From: Thalassotalea_H sp040779345
GTDB taxonomy: Bacteria; Pseudomonadota; Gammaproteobacteria; Enterobacterales; Alteromonadaceae
Direction: 5' to 3'
Length of the DNA: 64,000 nucleotides
NCBI GenBank assembly: GCA_040779345.1
Contig: JBFONU010000007.1
Coordinates: forward strand, 62,001-126,000
A program made the translations under genes and the position numbers. The notes below the pieces were generated by a model, which did no database searches, had not been told where the DNA came from, and was given only the letters and a program-made list of their open reading frames with translations. This document shows positions 53,339 through 61,588 of this stretch, piece by piece; position 1 is the stretch's first letter, and each line of letters opens with the position of its first letter.

Positions 53339-53776
53339 ATGTTTATTAATCATAAAACTACAGCACAATTTCCTATCGACTTTTATACAAGTCGCAAGGA
53401 TAAAGGCGCGTCAAACAATATGAAGAATAACGAGACTTCTCCGCCAAAAGAAGATAGCCGTCATGTAATTTTATCTTTCGAAGGATTAGAAAAACTCAAA
53501 GAAGAAGAAGGAAGTTTAAATAAAAGGATCGGTCGACAAATTTATGAGGATTATAAAAAAGACAGAGCTAAAAGCGAACAAAGCGATAAAGATCCCATTG
53601 ATGAGTTAATTGATAACTTAAAAGAGAAAATTACTGATCTTAATAAAAAAATTAAGTCTTTACGTTATGATAATTCAAACGGAGCAAAGCTTAATAGTAG
53701 AATGTTAAATGCCCAACTTGTCACACTTAATGGAACCCTGATGTCATTAATGGGTAAAAAAATACAAAACCTTTAA
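53339..53776 (+). CDS. Coiled-coil protein of unknown function (145 aa)
   Basis: The protein is very hydrophilic and mostly helical. Residues about 45-120 have heptad-like spacing (LEKLKEEEGSLNKRIGRQIYEDY, DELIDNLKEKITDLNKKIKSL), indicating a coiled coil. There is no signal peptide. The first ATG (53339) has a weak ribosome-binding site; MKNNETSPPK at 53420 may be the real start. I recognise no family. It lies in a gene-poor stretch with the GIY-YIG-like gene at 54187, which may mark recent insertion. Confidence 0.62.
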   Translation: MFINHKTTAQFPIDFYTSRKDKGASNNMKNNETSPPKEDSRHVILSFEGLEKLKEEEGSLNKRIGRQIYEDYKKDRAKSEQSDKDPIDELIDNLKEKITDLNKKIKSLRYDNSNGAKLNSRMLNAQLVTLNGTLMSLMGKKIQNL

Positions 53777-54186
53777 ACTAATATCTCCCCTTCTATTCTT
53801 GTATCTGAAGTCTTAATTTTTTCCGAATAAATCGACTAGAGAGTAGCCCCAAATCGTTTGTAAATAAATATCAATCCTGTATTTTTCATAGTTCAAGATG
53901 AAAGATTAAAATAGAACGAATACAATTCTAGGGGTTATGAAATCGCATAAAAATTCGCGTATATATTCGCGAGTAAAGTGGTTAGGTCTATACGTATACA
54001 GCTAATGTTTGTTTCGTGAAACTTGGCTTTTTAAAAGCATAAAATCAAGTTTGCGCTAGTACCCACTCTCGGTTATACATGAGTATTCACTGATAAATTC
54101 AATATACTTTCGATATATATTTACGATAGAATAAACGTCTTTATACCCGCTATACGGCTATCTATTGCCATTGGACTTTGTAATAA
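53777..54186. other. Gene-poor gap of 410 bp
   Basis: AT-rich DNA. A short inverted repeat with TCGCG/CGCGA arms lies near 53953-53972. A 22-codon open frame near 53938 follows AGGGG but is too short to call. Nothing else can be supported. Confidence 0.4.
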
Positions 54187-54516
54187 ATGATGGATTTAAA
54201 ACAAGTAAAAGGAACTGACGAAGTACTGACAGGTAATGTCTATGTGATGACCCATTCATTTTTTTCTGACGTGATCAGAATTGGTTGTACACCTGATGAT
54301 ACCGAAGAGTACGCGCAAATACTCTCATCGAGATCACCAGGAGAATACACAGTATTCTTTTCTTTAACATGTATTGAGCCATGCAAAACACAACAAAAAA
54401 TAAGAGAATACTTAAAGGCTGATGAATATATTAATGAGTTTTATCGCGTTTCACCTAATATCGCTAAAAACTTACTTAAGCAAGAAGCACTTAGGATCCC
54501 AACCAGAGACATGTGA
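54187..54516 (+). CDS. Small GIY-YIG-like (T5orf172/MUG113-type) protein
   Basis: The 109-residue protein shows the pattern of T5orf172-type GIY-YIG domains: GNVYVMTHSFFSDVIRIGCTPDD, then LSSRSPGEYTVFFSLTC, then a helix with KTQQKIREYL and EFYRVSPNIAKNLLK. The GIY and YIG positions read VYV and IRIG, and the final catalytic residues are uncertain, so nuclease activity may be lost. It stands alone, without a partner domain, in a gene-poor stretch. It could be a remnant of a mobile or defence element, but no such element is visible. Confidence 0.6.
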   Translation: MMDLKQVKGTDEVLTGNVYVMTHSFFSDVIRIGCTPDDTEEYAQILSSRSPGEYTVFFSLTCIEPCKTQQKIREYLKADEYINEFYRVSPNIAKNLLKQEALRIPTRDM

Positions 54517-54630
54517 TTTATACTCAATAATGTAACGTTAATAGCTTGAATTAAACACTTATGTATTAGCCATGATGATGACTTACCGGATCATTACATA
54601 ACGATAAACTTCATTATATCATCAATTATA

Positions 54631-54719
54631 AAATTCAAATTCAAATTCAAATTCAAATTCAAATTCAAATTCAAATTCAAATTCAAATTCAAATTCAACA
54701 AAACTAATTCAACAAAACT
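54631..54719. repeat. Hexamer (AAATTC) x11 followed by a 14-mer x2
   Basis: Eleven perfect copies of AAATTC fill 54631-54696. The array passes into two perfect copies of AATTCAACAAAACT (54692-54705 and 54706-54719), followed by AATTCA. It is intergenic, between the 3' ends of the GIY-YIG-like gene and arfB. A variable-number locus is likely. Confidence 0.95.
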
Positions 54720-54738
54720 AATTCACATTAATTTTTGA

Positions 54739-55152
54739 TTAAAAGTTAATCTTTTTACGAAGCGCTTTAGTAGAACCTTTCTTTGTTTTACTATCCATTC
54801 TCTTGCGTTGAGAGTTTTTAGACGGTTTCGTTGGTTTACGTATTTTTTGTACCACCATCGCAGATAGTATTAACTCTTTTAAACGCTCTAATGCTTCTTG
54901 CTTATTCATTTCTTGAGTTCTAAAAGACTGAGACTTTATAACAACTACGCCATCAGCTGTTATGCGGCTATCAGAGAGTTTTAATAGTCGCTCTTTATAG
55001 ATAGCAGGCAATGAAGAATTGTTTATGTCGAAGCGTAGGTGAATCGCAGTAGCGACCTTGTTTACTCGCTGTCCTCCACTTCCTTGAGAACGAATAGCAT
55101 TAAGCTCTATCTCCCATTCCGCAAGAATAATGTTATTTGAAATTTCCAGCAC
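54739..55152 (-). CDS. arfB: Peptidyl-tRNA hydrolase ArfB (ribosome rescue)
   Basis: ArfB releases nascent peptides from ribosomes stalled on truncated mRNA. The catalytic GGQ is visible in IRSQGSGGQRVNKVATAIHLRF. The C-terminal tail (about 105-137) is strongly basic (KPTKPSKNSQRKR), as required for insertion into the empty mRNA channel. The length of 137 residues is standard. It is monocistronic, with the hexamer array directly after its 3' end. Confidence 0.96.
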   Translation of the reverse strand: MLEISNNIILAEWEIELNAIRSQGSGGQRVNKVATAIHLRFDINNSSLPAIYKERLLKLSDSRITADGVVVIKSQSFRTQEMNKQEALERLKELILSAMVVQKIRKPTKPSKNSQRKRMDSKTKKGSTKALRKKINF

Positions 55153-55373
55153 GACTTTAATACCTTTGAATATTGACGTCTAATGAGTTAAAAAGTTACC
55201 TATAAACTCTGCTCTATTAAAACAAAACAGCACTGAGTTATTTTGTTAATATTATTTACTATACCCATATCGTTAATTCTATGAAAAACAATAAGTTAAG
55301 ACTAACCAAAGGATTTTAAAACTTATTTAAAATGACATATTTAATTATATAAGGGTATGACACTGATAAGATC

Positions 55374-55400
55374 AAAAACAGGAACCTAAGTTCCTGTTTT
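55374..55400 (-). terminator. Intrinsic terminator after hpf
   Basis: AAAACAGGAAC (55375-55385) pairs with GTTCCTGTTTT (55390-55400) around a 4-nt loop. On the minus strand the stem ends in TTTTTGAT, a good rho-independent terminator 22 bp after the hpf stop. Further T residues on the plus side make it potentially two-way. Confidence 0.9.
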
Positions 55401-55421
55401 ATTTTTCAACATTTGGGCTAA

Positions 55422-55778
55422 TTAACCAAGATTAAGCGATTGAACTTTTTCATGAGCAATATCAGGTGTTGTTGCAAGAGGTTTACTATGTAAGTTAGCT
55501 TTTAATTGTCCCTTGCGATGCTTTAATGCAGCATCTAGTTTTTTCGCGGCACTAGCAATTGCGGGATACATGACAGCATCATCACTTGAAACTGAAACTG
55601 TCGCGCCTTCATAATTAGTACTCAGTTCAACATGATGTTTACCATGCTCTAATGAAACAATGGCATCTAATGCAATAATTGTTGGGAAGTGTGTGGCAAT
55701 TTTTGAAAACTTTTCTTCGATGTGTTCTCTGATAGAATCTGAAACTTCTACATGGTGACCAGAAAGATTTATTTTCAT
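55422..55778 (-). CDS. hpf: Ribosome hibernation promoting factor, short form
   Basis: The 118-residue protein starts MKINLSGHHVEVSDSIREHIEEKFSKIATHF and contains the HPF/RaiA core KHHVELSTNYEGATVSVSSDDAVMYPAIASAAKKLDAALKHRKGQL. It lacks the long-form dimerisation domain. HPF promotes 100S ribosome dimers in stationary phase. I chose the ATG at 55778 because AAGGA precedes it at good distance; the frame is open to 55838. It has its own terminator (55374-55400). No rpoN is adjacent. Confidence 0.93.
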   Translation of the reverse strand: MKINLSGHHVEVSDSIREHIEEKFSKIATHFPTIIALDAIVSLEHGKHHVELSTNYEGATVSVSSDDAVMYPAIASAAKKLDAALKHRKGQLKANLHSKPLATTPDIAHEKVQSLNLG

Positions 55779-56027
55779 AGCTTTTCCTTTTTTGTTGTTG
55801 CTCATACTAAGACTCGGGGGTAAACGGATAAAACGCAAGCTTAAAAAGAGAATTAATTGATTAAAATCATCAAGCGGTTATTTTTAAAACAAAAATATAT
55901 TAATTTATCTTCTATTTACTATTTCTTTAATTAGCTAGTTATTTTTATTTAACGTCTGTTCTTTAAGTTTTTAAAAAAGCGATAGTAAAAAGTAAGCCTG
56001 CGCTATTATCCAAAACAGCAATAATGG

Positions 56028-56540
56028 TTAACCTAACGACTGCTCATACAAATGAATCAATTGTGGATTATCATCAAGTGTCATTTCTTTTTGTAAGGTA
56101 AAACCTAACTTTATTAACAAGCTATTTGAGCCAATATTTTCAGTATTACATAATGCTTGAAGTACATTAAGTTGCAAAAAATCTTGTGCATATTGAATAA
56201 CTTTACTAGATGACTCGAAACCAAAGCCCATTCGACAATATTTTTCTAAAAAAGCAAAACCAACTTCTGGGTGCTCTATTCCATCTCGCTTGATCAAACC
56301 TGATAAGCCAATTGCTTCACCAGTATTTTTAAGTTCACAACAATATAAACTGTAACCTAGAGACTGTTGCATAGCTCGTGGTCCGTGATTAATATAATCT
56401 AGAGCCCCTTGGAGATCCCTCACCTGTTTATCGCCAATATTTTTAATAAAACCTGGTTCATTTAATAATGTTAAAATCATTCCCTGATCTTTCTCTTCAA
56501 GTAACCTGAGAGTTAAACGTTCAGTTTCAAGTATTTCCAT
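56028..56540 (-). CDS. GNAT acetyltransferase, RimJ/RimL type
   Basis: The protein starts ETERLTLRLLEEKDQGMILTLL and has the motif A region EVGFAFLEKYCRMGFGFESSSKVIQYA and the motif B region ALCNTENIGSNSLLIKLGFTLQKEM, typical of RimJ/RimL GNAT enzymes. It starts 6 bp after the alpha/beta-hydrolase stop, so the two form an operon. The substrate is unknown. Confidence 0.9.
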   Translation of the reverse strand: MEILETERLTLRLLEEKDQGMILTLLNEPGFIKNIGDKQVRDLQGALDYINHGPRAMQQSLGYSLYCCELKNTGEAIGLSGLIKRDGIEHPEVGFAFLEKYCRMGFGFESSSKVIQYAQDFLQLNVLQALCNTENIGSNSLLIKLGFTLQKEMTLDDNPQLIHLYEQSLG

Positions 56541-56546
56541 CGTATT

Positions 56547-57431
56547 TTAGTTATCTCCGGATAGCAGCCATTTTGAGAAAAACTCATTGACGGCTTTAAT
56601 TGATGCTTTTCTTGCCAAAATATTTTCTTTTATGATGACATTACCACCTCTTCCTAAATGACTAAAAGGGTCTGTGACAATTTTTTCAGGCTCAGTGCCA
56701 TTAAATCCATGGGTGGCATTCTTATAGACAGTGATATTAATCGATTTTTGTTCATTAACTGCTAAGCTATTTTTCCATAACTGGCAGGATGTAGGCTGAT
56801 CGTAATCATCTAATTCTCCGGTTAATATCAATAATGGTTTACCTGTTGTTTCTGTAATTTTATAAATAGGTACTTTATTATATGCCCAGCAAACAGGGTA
56901 AAAAGCAAGATGAGCGGCAAAAGAAAGCTCTGAATGGTACGGCTTAGATAATGCTTTATCTCTTGATAACATAGTAACAGCGCCCCCCCATGAGAATCCC
57001 ATCAACGCAATCTTATTCTTATCAATCTCAGGTAGGTTAGATAAAAACGTTAACGCTGAAAAAGCATCAGGCAAAGTTTCAGTGACGGTTTTAGGGCGTC
57101 CTTTTTTGCTGGCTAACCAGCCACGTCGAGCCCAAAGATCAAGTTCTAATGTCGTAAAGCCTAAGCGATTTAACGCTTGACTATGAAGTAAACCGCGAGA
57201 GTCAATACCGCTACTTCCATGAACAATAACAACTGCTGCACCATTATGGTTTTGAGTTGGGTAGTTTAATTTACCAGCGATTGATTGTCCGTTATTCTCG
57301 CCCTTTATTGGTATGGTTACATAGGAAGTACGAACGTTATGAATTGGTTCTTGGGCATGTAAAAAAGGTAAAATAAAATAACTTAAGAATATACTTTTCA
57401 TTAGTATCATATGGCGGATTTTTTGGTGCAT
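56547..57431 (-). CDS. Secreted dienelactone-hydrolase-family protein
   Basis: The N-terminal signal peptide ends at LHAQEP, so the protein is probably periplasmic. The alpha/beta-hydrolase core has VVIVHGSSGIDSRG (oxyanion region), nucleophile GFSWGGAVT (Ser in an aromatic G-x-S-W-G elbow), acid in LTGELDDYDQPTSC and the catalytic His in ATHGFNG. A strong AAGGAG 7 nt before the ATG at 57431 fixes the start. It leads a two-gene operon with the GNAT gene. The substrate is unknown. It differs from the hydrolase at 11688 in using Ser. Confidence 0.9.
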   Translation of the reverse strand: MHQKIRHMILMKSIFLSYFILPFLHAQEPIHNVRTSYVTIPIKGENNGQSIAGKLNYPTQNHNGAAVVIVHGSSGIDSRGLLHSQALNRLGFTTLELDLWARRGWLASKKGRPKTVTETLPDAFSALTFLSNLPEIDKNKIALMGFSWGGAVTMLSRDKALSKPYHSELSFAAHLAFYPVCWAYNKVPIYKITETTGKPLLILTGELDDYDQPTSCQLWKNSLAVNEQKSINITVYKNATHGFNGTEPEKIVTDPFSHLGRGGNVIIKENILARKASIKAVNEFFSKWLLSGDN

Positions 57432-57778
57432 TTAACAACTCCTTTGTCATGTAATCGCTCATTAGTGACTAGGTTATATTAAACAGGAACCGTTATCTAA
57501 TATAAATATAAATTTATAGTTGCTATATTATTTTGCGTGACGCGAGCTCAAACCACTAGGATAGCTATATTATAGTGCCAGTGTTTTGTATAAATACTCA
57601 ACAAATAGGCAGATAAAAACCTTATCAATTTCACTGCTGTTAAATTACTCATAAAAAACCTACATAATTCACAATTCTTCATTCCCCTTAAAAATAGTTT
57701 CACGATATAATAATTGAGAAAAATGAATATAAGCCCCTAATAAATTTGTATTTAAACAAACTAAAATAGAGAGTTTTA
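57432..57778. other. Divergent intergenic region of 347 bp
   Basis: This AT-rich gap lies between the divergent hydrolase-GNAT operon and the acyltransferase gene. It must hold promoters for both. I could not pick out a convincing -35/-10 pair, operator or riboswitch. Confidence 0.4.
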
Positions 57779-58885
57779 ATGTTTGATGATATTCGCCCTT
57801 ACCGGGATGATGAAGTAAACCAAATACTTAAAAAGTTAATTAATGAAAAAGAGTTACAGGTATCTATCGCTCAGTTTTCAATGCCACTTTTTAGAAAGGT
57901 TTTTCCCAGTATTGCTAACCTATTAGTAAAATGGTCATTAAAATATCGCTTAAAAAACATTCATACTATTGACGATATTCAAATTGAAGTGGCTAAATAC
58001 ATCAGTAAAATTATCAAAAAAAGTACTCATGGCTTCACTTATGATGGTTTAGACCAATTCGACCATAGCAAGCCCTGCCTTTTTATCAGTAATCATAGAG
58101 ATATTGTGCTAGATGCCGCTTTAGTTAATTATGCGCTGCACGAAAATAATATTGACACGGTTGAAGCCGCAGTGGGTGATAACCTCCTACACAAAGACTG
58201 GGTGTCTGACCTAATGCGTATCAACAAAAGTTTTATTGTTAAACGAAGCGAAAAAACTAAACGTGCAATGTTAACCGCATCAAAACAATTGTCAGCTTAT
58301 ATTCATCACAGTTTAAACGTCAAAAAGCAAAACATTTGGATAGCTCAAAAAGAAGGTAGAGCTAAAGATGGGATTGATAAAACCAATGCCGCGCTAATTT
58401 CAATGTTGTTACTTAACAAAGATAAAGAAACACCGATTGCACATTACTTGTCTGAATTAAATATTATTCCTGTGGCAATCTCTTATGAGTTTGATCCCTG
58501 TGATCTAGATAAAGCCAAAGAGCTAGCTGAAATCCAAATGACAGGAAGCTATCAAAAGCATGAAAATGAAGACTTAAAAAGTATTACCCAAGGTATGTTA
58601 GGACAAAAAGGTAAAGTACATGTGAGCTTTTGCCAACCCATTCAAGGAGAATTCGAAGACAGTAAAGGGATTGCGAAAGCTATAGATGAGCAAATTATCA
58701 GTCATTACAAACTATACAATAGTAATATTAATGCCTTCCAACAGTTAAATGATGATAACAATACCGCATCATCAAACACAGCGTTTTTGTCACGTATGCA
58801 ACATTTAACCAAAGAACAGCAACACTGGTTATTAACTATGTATGCAAACCCTGTGTTTTCTAAAAAATCTTTAGAAAACAATTGA
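57779..58885 (+). CDS. PlsC-like acyltransferase
   Basis: The 368-residue protein carries an acyltransferase motif in CLFISNHRDIVLDAALVNYAL near residue 105, a second block NKSFIVKRSEKTKRAML, and WIAQKEGRAKDG, the usual phosphate-binding motif III (EGR). The first motif reads H-x5-D rather than the common H-x4-D. It probably transfers acyl groups to glycerol-3-phosphate or lysophosphatidic acid at the inner membrane, but no membrane helix is evident. It ends before the M18 peptidase terminator and is monocistronic. Confidence 0.85.
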   Translation: MFDDIRPYRDDEVNQILKKLINEKELQVSIAQFSMPLFRKVFPSIANLLVKWSLKYRLKNIHTIDDIQIEVAKYISKIIKKSTHGFTYDGLDQFDHSKPCLFISNHRDIVLDAALVNYALHENNIDTVEAAVGDNLLHKDWVSDLMRINKSFIVKRSEKTKRAMLTASKQLSAYIHHSLNVKKQNIWIAQKEGRAKDGIDKTNAALISMLLLNKDKETPIAHYLSELNIIPVAISYEFDPCDLDKAKELAEIQMTGSYQKHENEDLKSITQGMLGQKGKVHVSFCQPIQGEFEDSKGIAKAIDEQIISHYKLYNSNINAFQQLNDDNNTASSNTAFLSRMQHLTKEQQHWLLTMYANPVFSKKSLENN

Positions 58886-59090
58886 TTTATGAGCTTAGTT
58901 TATAATTTTCATCTCTGCTAATAACAGAAAAAATTCATTGATAATTCTCAATATTGTCCGCTAAATTACATCAATAAATAATCAGCACGTTTTATTTGAC
59001 TCCCACGTTAAAGGTGATCAAAAACTAATTTCACAGCTTAATAAAGTGATGTAAATAACTTACTGGCAGATAACTATTTTTGCTCAAATA

Positions 59091-59114
59091 AAAAACCGCC
59101 TTTCGGCGGTTTTT
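59091..59114 (-). terminator. Intrinsic terminator after the M18 aminopeptidase gene
   Basis: AAAAACCGCC (59091-59100) and GGCGGTTTTT (59105-59114) form a perfect stem around TTTC. On the minus strand it continues with T residues (TTTTTTATTTG). The GC-rich stem and T tract make a strong terminator, usable from both directions. Confidence 0.93.
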
Positions 59115-59139
59115 AAAAACATATTCAATACTATAGCGG

Positions 59140-60579
59140 TTATTTATGACGGTAAAATGCCGACATCGCTTTATATAAAGAGTATAAATCGACTTTTGAG
59201 CCCACGGCATATGGAGAGTGAATCGATAAAATAGGGACACCAAAATCAATCACTTCCATATTATCATCTGATAAGTCACTACCAATCGTACCACCTCTAG
59301 ACTTGCCTTTATAAGTCGATGTTTGCCACTTAATATTATTATTATCTAAATAATTACGTGTCCACGCTATGTATTCAGAGTTAGCATTAAAACCACCGCC
59401 ATAAAGTTTTAAGTTAATGCCATTACCTAAACGAGGTGCATTACCTAATTCCCAAACACTCGACCAGGTAGGGTTCACGCCAGGGTTTACATCTGCTGAA
59501 ATAACTTTAGTATTTCTTAATACTTTGCGAAGTGTATAACCGTTATATTTTTCACCTTGCTCGTTATATAAAAGACCACTGATCAAATCAACTAAATAAC
59601 TTGAACCTGCGCCAGTATTATTCACATTTCCGACTTCTTCATTATCAACAAGGTAAGCAATAGCGGTATATTCAGGTGTTTTTTGCTCAGTAATTGCTTT
59701 TACCGCTGCAATTGATGAGGCTTTATCATCTTGTCCATAAGCGGCTATCATGCTGCGATCTAAGCCAACATCACGCGGTTTAGTTGATGGCACCAACGCA
59801 AGTTCTGCAGAAACAAGGTCTTCAATGGTGATATCATATTCTTTCTTCAAATAGTCAATCACCAGTGTTTTAACCGATTTATCAAGATCAGGTTTTGCCG
59901 CAACAATAACGTCTAACTCTTCTTTACCAATAACATCTCTATTGGTACGTTTTCTATTAATAGAGTCTACGTGTGGCGCAAGATCATGAACCATAAATAT
60001 TGGATCATTTTCATCAAAACCAACGGAGATATTGACTGTGCTACCATCTTTTTTATCAACACGCCCAACTAATGCTAAAGGAATATTAACCCACTGATAG
60101 TTTTTGATGCCACCATGGATATACGTTTGAAACATCGCGAATTTTTGTTTTTCAAATAACGGTTTACCTTTTAATTCAAGGCGAGGCGAGTCAATATGCG
60201 CACCAACAATACGAACCCCTTTTTCTAATGCATTTTTACCAATCACGATCAGGGAAATTGTACGGTCACGGTTAACATCGTAAAATCGAGCACCAGGTTT
60301 TAGATTACTGTTATCGGTTAATCGTTTAAAGCCTTGCTTTTCAACGCGTTTAATCGTTTCTGAAACAAAAGTTAATTCAGTCGGACTGCTATAAATATAT
60401 TTCTTATAATCTTGTGCATAAACTTCAACGGCTGATAATTCTTTCTTTGATAAGTTTAACCAACTTGAATCTTTATTTTTTTTCTCTGCTGATTTTTCTT
60501 TATCATCAGCAATACTCGCAGTAGAAAAAGCAATCGCAGTAACAATCGCAATACTTGATAGGGTTGTTTTTATATTCAT
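59140..60579 (-). CDS. M18-family aminopeptidase with signal peptide
   Basis: The protein begins with a signal peptide (about 1-24, TASIADDKEK). The M18 domain shows VGAHIDSPRLELK (metal His/Asp), a long insert with FMVHDLAPHVDSINRK, AYLVDNEEVGNVNNTGAGS (bridging Asp and catalytic Glu) and GGGFNANSEYIAWTRN, then PILSIHSPYAVGSKVDLYSLYKA with the last metal His. M18 enzymes are usually cytoplasmic, so the export signal is notable. Acidic or neutral N-terminal residues are typical substrates. Confidence 0.92.
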   Translation of the reverse strand: MNIKTTLSSIAIVTAIAFSTASIADDKEKSAEKKNKDSSWLNLSKKELSAVEVYAQDYKKYIYSSPTELTFVSETIKRVEKQGFKRLTDNSNLKPGARFYDVNRDRTISLIVIGKNALEKGVRIVGAHIDSPRLELKGKPLFEKQKFAMFQTYIHGGIKNYQWVNIPLALVGRVDKKDGSTVNISVGFDENDPIFMVHDLAPHVDSINRKRTNRDVIGKEELDVIVAAKPDLDKSVKTLVIDYLKKEYDITIEDLVSAELALVPSTKPRDVGLDRSMIAAYGQDDKASSIAAVKAITEQKTPEYTAIAYLVDNEEVGNVNNTGAGSSYLVDLISGLLYNEQGEKYNGYTLRKVLRNTKVISADVNPGVNPTWSSVWELGNAPRLGNGINLKLYGGGFNANSEYIAWTRNYLDNNNIKWQTSTYKGKSRGGTIGSDLSDDNMEVIDFGVPILSIHSPYAVGSKVDLYSLYKAMSAFYRHK

Positions 60580-60746
60580 TTAATTTTTGTTCTCTTAATA
60601 AAAATTCGCTCATATAATAAAGTCTATTAATTAACAATAACAAGCAAAATTCGACCAAGTGATGTTTTATACGACGAAATAGAGATAAAAAGGATATTGA
60701 CGAGAAAGGTTAAAAAGAGCGCTATGGTCAGACGACTAGTAAACAG

Positions 60747-60782
60747 CAACGCTAAGTTCAACCTTAGGTTCACTTAGCGTTG
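60747..60782. repeat. Nested hairpin between the M18 gene and the tapY2-like gene
   Basis: CAACGCTAAGT (60747-60757) is the perfect complement of ACTTAGCGTTG (60772-60782). Inside, AACC pairs with GGTT around TTA, so a long, nearly continuous hairpin can form. It lies about 75 bp after the last gene of the pilus group and may end that transcript, although no T tract follows. It could also be a dispersed extragenic palindrome. Confidence 0.55.
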
Positions 60783-60855
60783 AATTTACTTGTATTAGCT
60801 CAATAGAAAAATAATCCATCAACCTTTTACATTTGAGTTTTTCAATTATTGATTG

Positions 60856-61176
60856 TTATCGCGCTGTCACTTTTTCAACGCCAATGGCGTCCTTATTAAT
60901 AAAGTCATCATCGCCTTTTGCACATTCGATCACTTGATATATTTTTTGTTTTTTATCTGCAAGAGTTGTCATCATAGATTTATTAACTAAACGCTTACTA
61001 ACCTGCGAAAATTGTGTTTCTTTAACTATTTGGTAAACAATCGTCTTTTTTCCACCATATAATTCCACAAAACATTTTGCTTTTACTTTTTTGTCTGTGT
61101 TTTTATTTGCCTCAGCTAAAGAATTGCTACTATAAGTAATTAACATCATGATTAAATAGACAATATAATTTTTCAT
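60856..61176 (-). CDS. TapY2-like small exported protein of the type IV pilus group
   Basis: A signal peptide (about 1-22, SNSLAEANK) precedes a basic 85-residue mature part with KCFVELYGGKKTIVYQI, TTLADKKQKIYQVIECAKGDDDF. Two cysteines (KCF, ECA) may form a disulfide. The layout and the place after pilY1 and pilE fit the TapY2 family of Shewanella-type type IV pili. It is 4 bp downstream of pilE and so in the same operon. The family call rests mainly on context and Cys pattern. Confidence 0.72.
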   Translation of the reverse strand: MKNYIVYLIMMLITYSSNSLAEANKNTDKKVKAKCFVELYGGKKTIVYQIVKETQFSQVSKRLVNKSMMTTLADKKQKIYQVIECAKGDDDFINKDAIGVEKVTAR

Positions 61177-61180
61177 TTTA

Positions 61181-61588
61181 TTACTGCTCCCAACAATAAT
61201 TGGCAGGTGTTTTCTTGCCAGTATCCGTCACCGTCATTGTTAAACAACTCGTATCTTTCACTTGGGTTCCTTTTGCTGTCGCCGTTAACGTAAATGTTTG
61301 TCCAACAACGGCAGCATCAATGCTATATAACCCTTTTTCGGTAATAAAAGGATCAGCATTTAACCCTAATTGAGTCATGTCCTCGGTATAGGTTCGGCTA
61401 TCAACATACAGTTGCTCTTGTAAGTTTGCCAGCCGTAATAACTCTCTTTGTCCTTCGCTACGATTAGACCGAAGGACAAAATCAACATAAGATGGATAAG
61501 CCACGGAAGCTAAAATTCCAATAATACTCACCACGATAAGCAACTCGATCAGAGTAAAACCAACTTTATTTTTTCTTTTAGCTCGCAT
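61181..61588 (-). CDS. pilE: Type IV pilin PilE (minor pilin)
   Basis: A short basic leader is followed by the prepilin motif GFTLIELLIVVSIIGILASVAYPSYVDF, cut by PilD before the Phe with Glu5 kept. The body has typical RSEGQRELLRLANLQEQLYVDSRTYTEDM and two C-terminal cysteines (DTSCLTM, NYCWEQ) that form the D-loop disulfide. Its ATG overlaps the stop of pilY1 (TAATG). In Pseudomonas and Shewanella operons PilE primes the pilus with PilV, PilW, PilX and PilY1. Confidence 0.95.
   Translation of the reverse strand: MRAKRKNKVGFTLIELLIVVSIIGILASVAYPSYVDFVLRSNRSEGQRELLRLANLQEQLYVDSRTYTEDMTQLGLNADPFITEKGLYSIDAAVVGQTFTLTATAKGTQVKDTSCLTMTVTDTGKKTPANYCWEQ

Noticed and set aside
53938..54006. 22-codon open frame after AGGGG
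   Set aside because: Too short and without any recognisable feature to support a gene.
54631..54719. Tandem hexamers as a CRISPR array
   Set aside because: Units are contiguous with no spacers, and no cas genes are present.
55340..55376. TGATCT on the minus strand upstream of arfB as a seventh ECF promoter
   Set aside because: At the required distance there is no CG-TA; the sequence is part of the hpf terminator flank and arfB lies far downstream.
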